A DNA stretch of 64,000 nt from Glaciihabitans tibetensis (GCF_003003265.1 NZ_PVTL01000005.1:62001-126000); one strand, 5' to 3'; numbered from the stretch's first letter, positions 52,557 to 61,044 are shown. The notes: a model not told the origin generated them from the sequence alone. Program-made: numbers and translations.

Positions 52557-53750
52557 CTAGGCCTCGCTCGATGCGCCCGAACGGGAGCGGCTGATGATGA
52601 TCGACGCACCGAAGTTGACGATCATGGTGATGATAAAAAGCACAAGACCGGCGGCCATCAGTGCGGAGAGTTCGAATGGCGACGCTTCGCCATACCGCAG
52701 GGCCACCAATGCCGAGATCGAGTTGGTGCCGGTGGCGAGGATGTTGGGCTGGATGATAAACACGGGCGAGATGACCAGGTAGACCGCGATAGTTTCTCCC
52801 AGTGCTCGCCCGAGGCCGAGCATGGTTCCGCCGATGATGCCTCCGGTGCCGAACGGGTACACAACGGAACGGATCATCCCCCATTTCGTCGATCCGAGGG
52901 CAAGCGCACCCTCGCGCTCTCCGAGGGGAGCCTGGCTGAAAACCTCGCGCATGATGCTCGAGGCAATCGGCGCGACCATCATGGCGACCACGAGGCCGGC
53001 GAGCAGGGCGCTGGCAGTGAACACCGTCGGGGTGGCGAGCGGGTTGTTGGCGTCGAAGTCCTCGACGGCGAAGATCGGAATCCAGCCGAAGAAGGTGGAG
53101 ATCCACTGGGAGACCGGCAGCACGTTGGCCTCGAGCCAGAACACGCCCCAGAGGCCGTAGACCACGCTGGGGATGGCCGCCATCAGGTCGACGATTCCGG
53201 TGAGGAAGCCCTTGATGTTGCGCGGCGCGTATTCGGAGATGTAGGTGGCGGAGCCGAGGGCCAGGGGTATCGCGACCACGATCGCGATGAGGGCGATCGT
53301 GACGGTACCGAAGAGAACCGCGGCGATACCGAAGGTGCCCGAGTTGGGCTCCCACGACTGCTCGGTGAGGAAGGAGGGCCCGGCCGAACCGATCGCCTCC
53401 GACCCGCGCACCACCAGGAACAGCCCGACCAGGCCCATGATGCCGAGCACGACGGCGCCGGCGCTGCGGGCGAGAGAACGGAAGAGCACGTCCTGCCAGC
53501 CGCGGGCGGTGGCGGGGTTGCGGCGCTTCTCGGTGTCGGCGGCGGGCTTGGCCGGCGTAGAGCCGCTGCCGTTGCCCGATCCGCCGACACCGTTGCCCGC
53601 GCCGTTGCCGGACGCCCCGGGTCCCCCCGACGCGCTCGGGTCGGCGTCGACGCCGAGACCCGTGAGCGCGTCATCCAGCGATCCATCGTCCGCGTACCGG
53701 GAGCGGTCCCCGGTAGCGGCCGAGCGCTGGATGGTGTCGTTCTGACTCAT
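52557..53750 (-). CDS. pstC: Phosphate ABC transporter permease PstC
   Basis: A 397-residue permease. A 75-residue Gly/Asn/Ser-rich cytoplasmic leader precedes six membrane helices. Core motifs: EYAPRNIKGFLTGIVDLMAAIPSVVYGLWG and the EAA loop EGALALGSTKWGMIRSVVYPFGTGGIIGGTMLGLGRALGETIAVYLV. AAGGGGG lies 8 bp before the ATG at 53750. It is the first gene of the 18.5-kb minus-strand block. A candidate regulatory site is 216 bp upstream. Confidence 0.92.
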   Translation of the reverse strand: MSQNDTIQRSAATGDRSRYADDGSLDDALTGLGVDADPSASGGPGASGNGAGNGVGGSGNGSGSTPAKPAADTEKRRNPATARGWQDVLFRSLARSAGAVVLGIMGLVGLFLVVRGSEAIGSAGPSFLTEQSWEPNSGTFGIAAVLFGTVTIALIAIVVAIPLALGSATYISEYAPRNIKGFLTGIVDLMAAIPSVVYGLWGVFWLEANVLPVSQWISTFFGWIPIFAVEDFDANNPLATPTVFTASALLAGLVVAMMVAPIASSIMREVFSQAPLGEREGALALGSTKWGMIRSVVYPFGTGGIIGGTMLGLGRALGETIAVYLVISPVFIIQPNILATGTNSISALVALRYGEASPFELSALMAAGLVLFIITMIVNFGASIIISRSRSGASSEA

Positions 53751-54094
53751 GCGGCGTGCCCCCTTGGATGGTCCTGCCGCGCATCCCTCAAGCTGATGCA
53801 TCACGTGACAGAGACCGGCGATTGCCTCCCGATGGACTGCTGTGCTCGGGTGGCGGCGGGGCGAGTTTCTGCCCCGGAAACGAGTATTGCTGCCGAATGA
53901 GGACCTAGCGCCCCTTGGCGTCTGACGCTGTGGCGAATCGTTTAGGAGAGATTCTCATCCAACCGGTGAACTCTTTGTGCAGGGGGTAACGATGCCGCGC
54001 GGCCGGAAATAGCGACGTTCGGACGGGCCGTCGAGCGCCTTATCCGAGCCCGGGTAGAGACGCCCGGGCGGTCAAAGCAGGGGGAGGTAGGTGG
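53751..54094. other. 344-bp region upstream of pstC
   Basis: A non-coding stretch between the sigma-partner gene and pstC, all on the minus strand. It holds the 29-bp composite motif at 53966-53994; downstream of it toward pstC the DNA is AT-richer (GAATCTCTCC, CCTAAACGATTC on the minus strand), which would suit a promoter, but no clear -10/-35 pair is seen. Confidence 0.45.
53966..53994 (-). promoter_or_regulatory. 29-bp composite motif upstream of pstC (PHO-box-like half)
   Basis: Plus strand: GGTGAAC, 11 variable bases, GGGGTAACGAT; identical blocks and spacing occur at 35102-35130. On the coding strand this is ATCGTTACCCC then GTTCACC; GTTCACC is the core of the actinobacterial PhoP direct-repeat unit. 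It lies 216 bp before pstC. Confidence 0.55.
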
Positions 54095-54598
54095 CTACTC
54101 GCCCAGCCCGGCGCCGACGCAGAAGTCATCGGGGGCATCGGGGAACACGGCCAGCGACATGTCGGCGCGTACACAGAGGGTGAGCTCGGGCACGGCGAAC
54201 CCGGCCGGCCCAGCGGGGGGCGTCGACGGCGTCGTCTGACCCAGCACACCCACCCGCCACAGCTCAGCGCACATCGCGACGGCGTACTCGCGGGGGTCGC
54301 CGAGCGCGTCGCCACTGAAGCGCTCGCCCTCGGCGATCTCGGCGCTGAGGCTCGGTTCGGCGTAACAGAAGACCTGCCGCTCCTGCACGTGCTGGGACGC
54401 CACAACCACCCAGCCCGCGGCACTCAGGGTCGTGAGCACGACCGCGCCCGCGCCGACCACGGTCAGACGCCGCTTGCGCCGCTGGCGGCGGTCGACGTAG
54501 TCGAGTACCCAGCCGCGCATGGCGGCGCGGCGCTCGGGGCTGAGGTCGGACGAGCCGGTCAGATCTGACGAGCCGCTGAGGTCGGATGACTCGTTCAC
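54095..54598 (-). CDS. Membrane protein coupled to an ECF sigma factor (possible anti-sigma)
   Basis: A 167-residue protein. The N-terminus is a triple repeat SSDLSG-SSDLTG-SSDLS, followed by a helical segment, a basic stop and one membrane helix (LTVVGAGAVVLTTLSAAGWVVVA); the outside part has four Cys, consistent with two disulphides. Position overlapping the sigma-factor stop by 4 bp suggests an anti-sigma, but the cytoplasmic part is only about 45 residues and lacks the HxxxCxxC zinc motif. It could be a signalling partner instead. Confidence 0.65.
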   Translation of the reverse strand: MNESSDLSGSSDLTGSSDLSPERRAAMRGWVLDYVDRRQRRKRRLTVVGAGAVVLTTLSAAGWVVVASQHVQERQVFCYAEPSLSAEIAEGERFSGDALGDPREYAVAMCAELWRVGVLGQTTPSTPPAGPAGFAVPELTLCVRADMSLAVFPDAPDDFCVGAGLGE

Positions 54599-55146
54599 AA
54601 CTCACCCCCGACGCTCTTGCGCAGGCGGGTGCGAACACGGTTCAGTCGCTTGCGCACCGAGGCCACGGAGATTCCGAGGGCCGCAGCGGTCTGCTCGTAG
54701 GAGAGCTCGCGGTGGATGATCGCCCGATACACCTCGCGGTCCAGGTCGGGCATTGCCATCACCGCCCGCTCCATTCGCTCCATCAGGCGTCGGGAGTCAA
54801 CCTGTTCCTCCACCCGGTCAGTATCGGCAAGCGTAGGCGGTCGTTCTTCGATCAGCCCGATGACGGGCCGACGGCGTTGCGCGCGGAGGTGATTGGCGGT
54901 CACGTTGCGGCAGGTGGTGAGCAGCCAGGTGAGCGCCGACCCGTCGACGAGCTGCACCTTGGCGCGTCTGCGCCATGCGATAGCGAACACCTCTTGCGTC
55001 ACCTCCTGCGCGTCGTCGGGATTCTGTAGCTCGGCCATGGCCTGCGAGTAGACCTGATCGACGTGCAGGTCGTACAGTACGGCGAAGGCCCGCTCGTCCC
55101 CGCGCACGGCGGCGGCGACCAGGCGCTCGTCCCCTGCCCCGTTCAT
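54595..55146 (-). CDS. ECF-family RNA polymerase sigma factor
   Basis: A 183-residue sigma-70 family protein: region 2 (RAFAVLYDLHVDQVYSQAMAELQNPDDAQEVTQEVFAIAWRR ... LTWLLTTCRNVTANHLRAQRRR) and region 4 (MPDLDREVYRAIIHRELSYEQTAAALGISVASVRKRLNRVRTRLRKSV). The ATG at 55146 gives a normal ECF start (GDERLVAAAVRGDERAF); the frame to 55203 is longer. It directs polymerase to a small regulon, perhaps including the surface genes downstream. On the minus strand GGAAC at about 55239-55243 could belong to an autoregulated promoter, but the spacing to a -10 is poor. Confidence 0.9.
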   Translation of the reverse strand: MNGAGDERLVAAAVRGDERAFAVLYDLHVDQVYSQAMAELQNPDDAQEVTQEVFAIAWRRRAKVQLVDGSALTWLLTTCRNVTANHLRAQRRRPVIGLIEERPPTLADTDRVEEQVDSRRLMERMERAVMAMPDLDREVYRAIIHRELSYEQTAAALGISVASVRKRLNRVRTRLRKSVGGEL

Positions 55147-55413
55147 CAGTCGGACTGTACCGCACTCGGCAGGCGACTCTGCACTCGGTCCAAGTCGGCG
55201 CAAGATGGAACAGAAAACAAGCGTTTGCGCACCACGATCGCGGAAATTCGTTCCTTATATATGTGGCGCTTTTTTGTGTTCGTTACCCTGCAGGCGCCGG
55301 TGTTTGCTCGGCCTTCACTCGGAGTCGCCTGAGCGAAGGAGAGGCCAACAAAGACGAGACAAACTTCACTTTGCGTACGTCTTGGCAGAAGAGCTGGGCG
55401 CTTTACTTTTCCC

Positions 55414-55998
55414 ATGACCGCTCACACAGCTCCCAAGCGCCACCGTCCCCTCTCCGTGACCTTCGCCCTGCTCGTCGGTGCGACCGTCTCGCTCATCCCC
55501 GCCGTATCCGCCACCGCCGCTACCTCCGCCGGGGCATCCGCCCCCGCCCAATCCTGCTGGGAGGATGTCGACACCGGAGAGACCGGATGCTTCGACGCCT
55601 CGCTCGACGTGCAGGAGCAGATCGAACTCGTCACCGGCAACCCGGTGGTGGCCGTCGAAACTGGCACAGGCGGGGAACGACGTGTCGCCCCGACATCCGC
55701 CTCATCTACGGCCGCCGCCGCAACGTACCTTCTCGTCACCGGATGGGACGACATCAACATGACGGGCGCGAGCAAGAGCTACTTCACATCAAGCGCCATC
55801 ATCTGCGACGGCGGAGGATACGGATACTTCAACCTGGGAACGTTCGACAACCGGTTCGAGTCGATCGCGTCCTACAACGGCTGCAGCACCACCCTGTACG
55901 AGAAGGTCGACTTTGAGGGGACTTACACCCCGTACCTCACGACAAGTGCCGACCTGGGAGCCTTCAAGAACTGGGCTTCTTCCCTCGATATCGAATAG
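55414..55998 (+). CDS. Secreted beta/gamma-crystallin-like (inhibitor I36-type) protein
   Basis: A 194-residue exported protein. Signal peptide to about residue 36 (VTFALLVGATVSLIPAVSATA). The C-terminal 90 residues (YLLVTGWDDINMTGASKSYF ... FDNRFESIASYNGCSTTLYEKVDFEGTYTPYLTTSADL ... NWASSLDIE) have the Greek-key pattern of bacterial beta/gamma-crystallin/streptomycete metalloprotease-inhibitor (I36) proteins, with Cys pairs likely bridged. A calcium-binding or protease-inhibiting role outside the cell is possible. It is divergent from the ECF sigma gene. Confidence 0.75.
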   Translation: MTAHTAPKRHRPLSVTFALLVGATVSLIPAVSATAATSAGASAPAQSCWEDVDTGETGCFDASLDVQEQIELVTGNPVVAVETGTGGERRVAPTSASSTAAAATYLLVTGWDDINMTGASKSYFTSSAIICDGGGYGYFNLGTFDNRFESIASYNGCSTTLYEKVDFEGTYTPYLTTSADLGAFKNWASSLDIE

Positions 55999-56062
55999 CC
56001 CGGCAAACGGCCGCCGTGAGCGGCCTCCATCACGGGCCGGGCCCGACAGCCGGTCCCATCAG

Positions 56063-56099
56063 GAGCTCCCGTCATTTCGAATCGAATTGGCGGGAGCTC
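56063..56099 (-). terminator. Hairpin spanning the stop codon of the Ig-like protein gene
   Basis: GAGCTCCCG (56063-56071) pairs with CGGGAGCTC (56091-56099); the 19-nt loop contains the stop codon (56072-56074) and an inner TTCGAATCGAA. It lies between two convergent genes and may be a bidirectional terminator without a T-run. Confidence 0.5.
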
Positions 56100-58543
56100 A
56101 CTCCGGATGTAAACCGTAAAAAGGCATCTCCAGTCGGCGCAGCAGCGTCGCCCGTGCATGACGTTGACGTGAACTTATACCCGACGAACTGCCCCGAATA
56201 ACTTCCGCATCGCACCTTCATCGGGGCAGCACCGTTGTCGGGCATGGCCGCCCAGGTCCAGGTGCCGGTGGTGGGCGAATAGGCCAGGTCCTTGAGTGCG
56301 AAGGTCAGCGACGGCTCCGGAGCAGCCTTAGTTATCCAGGGTCCACAGGCGCCGCCGTCCGCGAGCGCGTTGCACGCCCGCAGCTGGAACGTGTAGACCT
56401 CCCCGAACGCGCCCCCGGTCAGGGTCCGCGGCACTATCCCCACGGATGTGAACTCCGCGATCTGGCCGACGGGCGTTCCTGTGCCGTCCATACGTTGAAT
56501 TTCATAGCGGGATGCCGCGGGCGTCACCGACGCGACCCGGTACTCCCTCTCCATCCCCAGATCGACCATGCCACCGTCGATGACGGTCACGGCGCCGGGC
56601 GCGACCGGTGGTGTCACCCACACGGTTTCGCTGGCCACACATCCCGCCCGGTTGTACCCCCAGACGACAAATCCGTAGGTCGCGCCCTCCTCCGCGATGC
56701 CGCTGAATGTCGCGGTGGTCCACAGGCCGAGCGCACGCACCTCTCCCCCGGCGGGGGCGCGCACGTCGGTCGACGGCGGGGACAGCACCGCGCACGCTGT
56801 TGGCGGCGCGGCGTCGGCGCCCAGGCTCTGGGCGAAGTAACCGAGCGTCGGGGAGTCGCCGGTGTCGCCGAACGGACGCCACGTGAGCGTCACGGTGTGA
56901 TCGCGAGCGTCCAGGCCGGCGGTGACCGGCGTCGGGACGGGCATGGTCCCCCCGGCCTCACCGTCACCGGGGGTCGGAGGTGTTGGATCGTTCGCCTCCG
57001 GCGTGGGCGCGGCAGGCGGCTGCGGCACCGACGGGGGCACGGGCACGGTCGCGGGCGAACCGTTGCCGGCCGGGGAGGCATCCGTGGAGAATGACGTGTT
57101 CGCCCCAGCGGGTTGGCCCGGCCCGACGCGCGGGCGCGCAAACTCCGTCGGCACCGCCACGGGAACCTCGTCCGGACCCGACGGGTCCGCTGAGTCGTCC
57201 GAATCCTCGGAGTCCTCGCCCTCGGCCGCATCAGCAGCCCCGTCGGCTAAATGAGCCGCATCGTCACGCTCTTCGTCGCTCCAGTTGTCCACCAGCGCGC
57301 CGGCACTCTGCACAGCCCAGACCTGTCCGGACGCGGGGTCGTTCAGCAGAACCCGATCAGCGTTGGTGCGAAACACCGGCCGAGCAGCGTTGCCCATTCC
57401 CGCAAGCGTGCTCACTCGCCCAGTCGAATCGGCACCTGAGCCCGCAGTCGATCCAGCACTCGAGCCCTCAGCCGACCCCGAACCCGTCCCGGCGTCCGAC
57501 CCGCGAGCCGACTCGTCTTCCGCGCAGCGCTGCCACACGCTGCCGTCACTCCACGCGGCGAAGTCGCAGCCCCCGACCGACACCGGCCTCACCGGAACCC
57601 CGTCGTGCCCCCCGCTCAGCACACTTACCCGGTTCGTGCGCAGGTCAACCTCGAGCAGTTCCACCCGGGTAGCCACGAGCACCGACTCCCGAGTCCACTC
57701 ATCGGGCTCCGCCGCCGTCAACACCGCCGTCTCCTGAAGCGCCATACCCGCGGCGCGGCCACCCGACGCCTTACCGAGCTCAACCACTCCCCCGGGAGTG
57801 ACGAGGTCGCCGCTCTCAACATCGAGAATGGCCCAGCCGATGGATGTCGCCGCCGCCTGCATCGCCCCGGACACCGCCCTGAGATCCACCGAAACCCGGT
57901 CGGCCTCAGCGACGGGAGTACCCAGCTCGGCACGCAGCACCGCCCCCAGCGCGCGAGAAACCGCGAAGAACCCGCCTGTCGGGGTGTTCGTCACCACCGC
58001 ATCGCGTCCGAGATCGAGGTCAGAGCGGATGCCACGGGCCGAACTTTCCCGCGCGACCCCCAGAGTCTCCAGTGGAACACTCCGCAGCGCGCCGCCCAGC
58101 CGCGGCGCGATCACCAGCTCGTCGCCCACGATCGCAAGCGTCGCCCCAGAATCAGGAAGCGCGAGCGACCCCACGGGACGCGCAGTACTGGCTTCGATGC
58201 GAGTCACCGTGCCCGCGTCCCGGTCGACCGACACGACCCACCGGCCGCTCTGCACCAGCTCGGCGCTCTCCACCGGGGTCGGCACGACGGAGTTCAGCTC
58301 GTTGATCTCGGTGTTGACGCGACCCACCGCGGGAATGGTGTCGTTGGTGACCCAGACTCCGGCGTCGTTGATCATGTTCCGCGCGGCCGTTGTGTCGGGA
58401 GCGGCGATTACGGCCACGGCGATGAATGCGGCGACCACTGCGGCCACGCCAGCGGCCTGGATCCACGAGCTGCGTCGGGCCGGGCGAGTCGCCTCCATCG
58501 CACCAAACCTCCCCCTGCTCCGCGGCTGTGACCGGCTCAGCAT
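56072..58543 (-). CDS. Membrane-anchored Ig-like/fibronectin-type surface protein, possibly 3'-truncated
   Basis: Up to 823 residues; a start at the internal ATG at residue 16 (MEATRPARRSS) is equally likely. One membrane helix (AAGVAAVVAAFIAVAVIAA) is followed by DAGVWVTNDTIPAVGRVNTEINELNSVV, typical of a large actinobacterial Ig-like surface-protein family usually next to moxR-DUF58-transglutaminase genes, and then a beta-propeller-like region, an Asp/Glu/Pro-rich linker and FnIII-like domains. The C-terminus stops in mid-domain and its last residues (SSRQFDSK) are encoded by the hairpin at 56063-56099. None of the usual partner genes follow. I infer a truncated relic or a short variant. 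Confidence 0.75.
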   Translation of the reverse strand: MLSRSQPRSRGRFGAMEATRPARRSSWIQAAGVAAVVAAFIAVAVIAAPDTTAARNMINDAGVWVTNDTIPAVGRVNTEINELNSVVPTPVESAELVQSGRWVVSVDRDAGTVTRIEASTARPVGSLALPDSGATLAIVGDELVIAPRLGGALRSVPLETLGVARESSARGIRSDLDLGRDAVVTNTPTGGFFAVSRALGAVLRAELGTPVAEADRVSVDLRAVSGAMQAAATSIGWAILDVESGDLVTPGGVVELGKASGGRAAGMALQETAVLTAAEPDEWTRESVLVATRVELLEVDLRTNRVSVLSGGHDGVPVRPVSVGGCDFAAWSDGSVWQRCAEDESARGSDAGTGSGSAEGSSAGSTAGSGADSTGRVSTLAGMGNAARPVFRTNADRVLLNDPASGQVWAVQSAGALVDNWSDEERDDAAHLADGAADAAEGEDSEDSDDSADPSGPDEVPVAVPTEFARPRVGPGQPAGANTSFSTDASPAGNGSPATVPVPPSVPQPPAAPTPEANDPTPPTPGDGEAGGTMPVPTPVTAGLDARDHTVTLTWRPFGDTGDSPTLGYFAQSLGADAAPPTACAVLSPPSTDVRAPAGGEVRALGLWTTATFSGIAEEGATYGFVVWGYNRAGCVASETVWVTPPVAPGAVTVIDGGMVDLGMEREYRVASVTPAASRYEIQRMDGTGTPVGQIAEFTSVGIVPRTLTGGAFGEVYTFQLRACNALADGGACGPWITKAAPEPSLTFALKDLAYSPTTGTWTWAAMPDNGAAPMKVRCGSYSGQFVGYKFTSTSCTGDAAAPTGDAFLRFTSGVSSRQFDSK

Positions 58544-58626
58544 AGGAGGCTTGGGTTAACAGTGAATATCAATCGGCTATCGCGTTCGCGCGGCGGGTAA
58601 CGAACTAGCTGCGAAAAGCGACCTGG

Positions 58627-59805
58627 CTACCGCGTTTCGTCATCGTCGAAACTGGTGCGAGTAACCGCATGCCAAATCTCCGAGGCCACCCATCGTTCTT
58701 TGCCACCGCGTCCCCAGCGACCGGCCGACCGCACCCAGCCGAGGGTTTCGGCTCGATGCAACAGGTTTGAGCCAGTCGGCTGCGTGACGCCGAGTGCGCG
58801 TACGACACCGGTAACGGTGACAACCGGATTCTCGAGTAACACATCGATGAGACCCGCCACCTGCGAACGCTCACCGCGCACCTGAACTCGGTAGCGCTCG
58901 CGGATGTCGAGCAGGTTGCGGATGCGACCCGCACTCTCGTTCGCCTGATGTTCAACCGCGGCTGCGAAAAACTGGATCCATTCGTCTATCTCGCCTCGCT
59001 CGCGTACCGCCTGGAGGCGGTCGTAGTACTCACTCCGGTTAGTTTCGAAGTATCCCGAAATATGAAGAATGGGCGCGCTTAGAACGTTGTCGTGCATCAG
59101 TTCGAAGCCGATGAGCAGACGACCAATGCGACCGTTACCGTCGAGAAAGGGGTGAATAGTCTCAAACTGGTAGTGCATCAACGCACCACGCAGTACCGTC
59201 GGCATGCCCGACGGGTCGTTGACGAAACGCTCCCAATCGGCCAGCAGTGCTCCTAGGTCGTCCTGATGGGGCGGGATAAAGCGCGCGGTTTCCGGGCGGG
59301 CGTTGGGAGAGCCTATCCACACGGGAGACTTCCGAAGTTCTCCCGGCGACTTCTCCTCACCGCGCACGCCAGTGAGCAAGGTCTCATGAAGCGCGCAAAA
59401 GAAGCGCAAGGTGAGCGGCCATGACTTGATTAGTTGAGTTCCTTGTTCGATCGCGCGGAGGTAATTCGCGACTTCACGCAGGTTCTCATTCTCAATCGGG
59501 ACGTCCTCGTTCTCAGCCGACAAGACTTCACTCAGAGAGGCCTCCGTACCCTCGATTCGCGAGCTTGCGAGCGCCTCTTGCGCCAATGCCGGGCCGAGCA
59601 ACAGCGCCGGATTGTCGATGATCATGGCGAGTCCAGACAGTCGCCCGAGCGCTAAGTCAGCCCGCGACATAGCGGCCACGGTCTCGGGTTCCAGAGCCAG
59701 TTCACGCGGAATATCTGCCGGGAGAAAGTACGGGTGCGGCCAAGCGCTCAGCGGTTTCGTCGTGAGAGCGCCGAACCGGGTACTGGTGAAGTCCTTGGAT
59801 CGCAT
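58627..59805 (-). CDS. Fic family protein (AMP-transferase, self-inhibited class II)
   Basis: A 392-residue protein. The Fic core motif HPFLDGNGRIGR (219-230) is intact, including the catalytic His. An N-terminal inhibitory helix SSRIEG (81-86) fits the (S/T)xxxE(G/N) rule, so the protein is self-inhibited rather than using a separate antitoxin. The C-terminus is a winged-helix DNA-binding-like domain (VTGVVRALGVTQPTGSNLLHRAETLGWV). The upstream flank is AT-rich (TTATAATTTTAACGGCTAATTTTTATAAG), unlike the rest of the window, and a tRNA gene is 230 bp away, suggesting acquisition. It probably AMPylates a cytoplasmic protein; target unknown. Confidence 0.9.
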   Translation of the reverse strand: MRSKDFTSTRFGALTTKPLSAWPHPYFLPADIPRELALEPETVAAMSRADLALGRLSGLAMIIDNPALLLGPALAQEALASSRIEGTEASLSEVLSAENEDVPIENENLREVANYLRAIEQGTQLIKSWPLTLRFFCALHETLLTGVRGEEKSPGELRKSPVWIGSPNARPETARFIPPHQDDLGALLADWERFVNDPSGMPTVLRGALMHYQFETIHPFLDGNGRIGRLLIGFELMHDNVLSAPILHISGYFETNRSEYYDRLQAVRERGEIDEWIQFFAAAVEHQANESAGRIRNLLDIRERYRVQVRGERSQVAGLIDVLLENPVVTVTGVVRALGVTQPTGSNLLHRAETLGWVRSAGRWGRGGKERWVASEIWHAVTRTSFDDDETR

Positions 59806-59952
59806 CTATCTGTCCGAGTCTTATAGAGAGCACGTGAACTTATAATTTTAACGGCTAATTTTTATAAGTTGATAGAGATAGTACAAGAGCTACCGCCTGA
59901 GACAGTGCGCCACGAAGAAGAGTCAGATTTCGTGTGAATAGCCGGTTAACGG

Positions 59953-59983
59953 AAAAACGCCCCCGATATCTCGGGGGCGTTTT
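59953..59983 (-). terminator. Intrinsic terminator after tRNA-Leu
   Basis: CGCCCCCGA-TATC-TCGGGGGCG with A-run on one side and T-run on the other (bidirectional). It is the right distance downstream of the minus-strand tRNA and separates it from the Fic gene. Confidence 0.85.
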
Positions 59984-60037
59984 CACGTTTTTTGAGTTGT
60001 GCAATCTGGGAAGCCCAGAAAGGCAATCAACCCTCGG

Positions 60038-60121
60038 TGCGCGAGGGGGGACTTGAACCCCCATGCCCGTTAGGGCACACGGACCTGAACCGTGCGCGTC
60101 TGCCAATTTCGCCACTCGCGC
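60038..60121 (-). tRNA. tRNA-Leu(CAG)
   Basis: On the minus strand an 84-nt sequence folds as a class II tRNA: acceptor GCGCGAG/CTCGCGC with discriminator A, D-arm GTGGCGAAATTGGCAGACGC, anticodon loop TTCAGGT (CAG), a long variable arm (GTGCCCTAACGGGCA) and T-arm GGGGGTTCAAGTCCCCC. It reads CUG codons. The CCA end is not encoded. Confidence 0.95.
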
Positions 60122-60327
60122 TCACCACTGGCGCTTTACGCGCCAACCAAGCGAGATTATCACAGCGACAGCCCGTCCGACGCCTCCACCCGTTCCGGAG
60201 GGTGTGCGCGCGTCCTTTTAGGCCGTGTACTGTCGACTGGCGGCCACTGGCCACTTGGATGCCCACGTCATCCACCGGTGGGCCGACTAACATCGTCACA
60301 AAACCATTCGGCGAGACGGGGAGATCC

Positions 60328-61044
60328 TTGGGCCTTCTGGACAGCTTTGAGCGAGGTCTTGAGCGGGCAGTTAACGGTGCCTTTGCCAAGACCTTCAAAA
60401 GTGGACTCCAGCCGGTAGAGATCACCAGCGCCCTCCGCCGCGAGCTCGACACCAAGGCGGCCGTGGTTTCGCGCGACCGCATCCTGGTGCCCAACAATTT
60501 CACCGTGCGGCTTAGCCGGGTTGATTTTGACCGGATGACGGCACTCGGCCCCACCCTGATCGACGAACTTACGCAGCTCGTGCAACGCCACGCGGCCACC
60601 CAGCACTACTCGTTCGCCGGCGGCATCTTTATTAAGCTGTCGCCCGACGACCACCTCAACCAGGGAATGATCGAGGTCACCTCGGTCAACGTCAAGGGCA
60701 CCGTCGCCTGGACCCCGGTTCTCGACGTCAACGGACGCCGACACACGATCACCAAGAGCCGCACCATCATCGGCCGCGGCTCGGAGGCGGACATCACCGT
60801 CGATGACACCGGCACCTCGCGCAAGCACGTGGAAATCCTCTGGGACGGCACGCGCGCCCAGGTCAACGATCTGGGTTCCACGAACGGCTCCAAACTCAAC
60901 GGACACCCCCTGACGAAGGCGCTTCTGGCGCCCGAATCCGTCATCGAGATCGGCCGCACCCGCATTGTCTTTCGTGTACTCGCCCAGTCCGCAGAAGCCG
61001 ACGGGTATTCCGACTTCGGTAGTAGATCTGGTGGGGCCTCGTAA
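60328..61044 (+). CDS. fhaA: FHA-domain protein FhaA (DUF3662)
   Basis: A 238-residue cytoplasmic protein. The TTG at 60328, with GGGGAG upstream, gives the family start (M)GLLDSFERGLERAVNGAFAKTFKSGLQPVEITSALRRELD; no ATG or GTG fits. The DUF3662 domain (residues 1-110) precedes a short linker and an FHA domain (IIGRGSEADITVDDTGTSRKHVEILWDGTRAQVNDLGSTNGSKLNG) that binds phosphothreonine. It is the first gene of the conserved fhaA-fhaB-pstP-rodA-pbpA-pknAB operon that links Ser/Thr phosphorylation to wall growth. Confidence 0.92.
   Translation: MGLLDSFERGLERAVNGAFAKTFKSGLQPVEITSALRRELDTKAAVVSRDRILVPNNFTVRLSRVDFDRMTALGPTLIDELTQLVQRHAATQHYSFAGGIFIKLSPDDHLNQGMIEVTSVNVKGTVAWTPVLDVNGRRHTITKSRTIIGRGSEADITVDDTGTSRKHVEILWDGTRAQVNDLGSTNGSKLNGHPLTKALLAPESVIEIGRTRIVFRVLAQSAEADGYSDFGSRSGGAS

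Noticed and set aside
59855..60115. Minus-strand 86-residue frame starting MAKLADAHGSGPCALTGMG
   Set aside because: Its first half is the translated tRNA-Leu sequence and the rest is the terminator region; a known false positive around tRNA genes.
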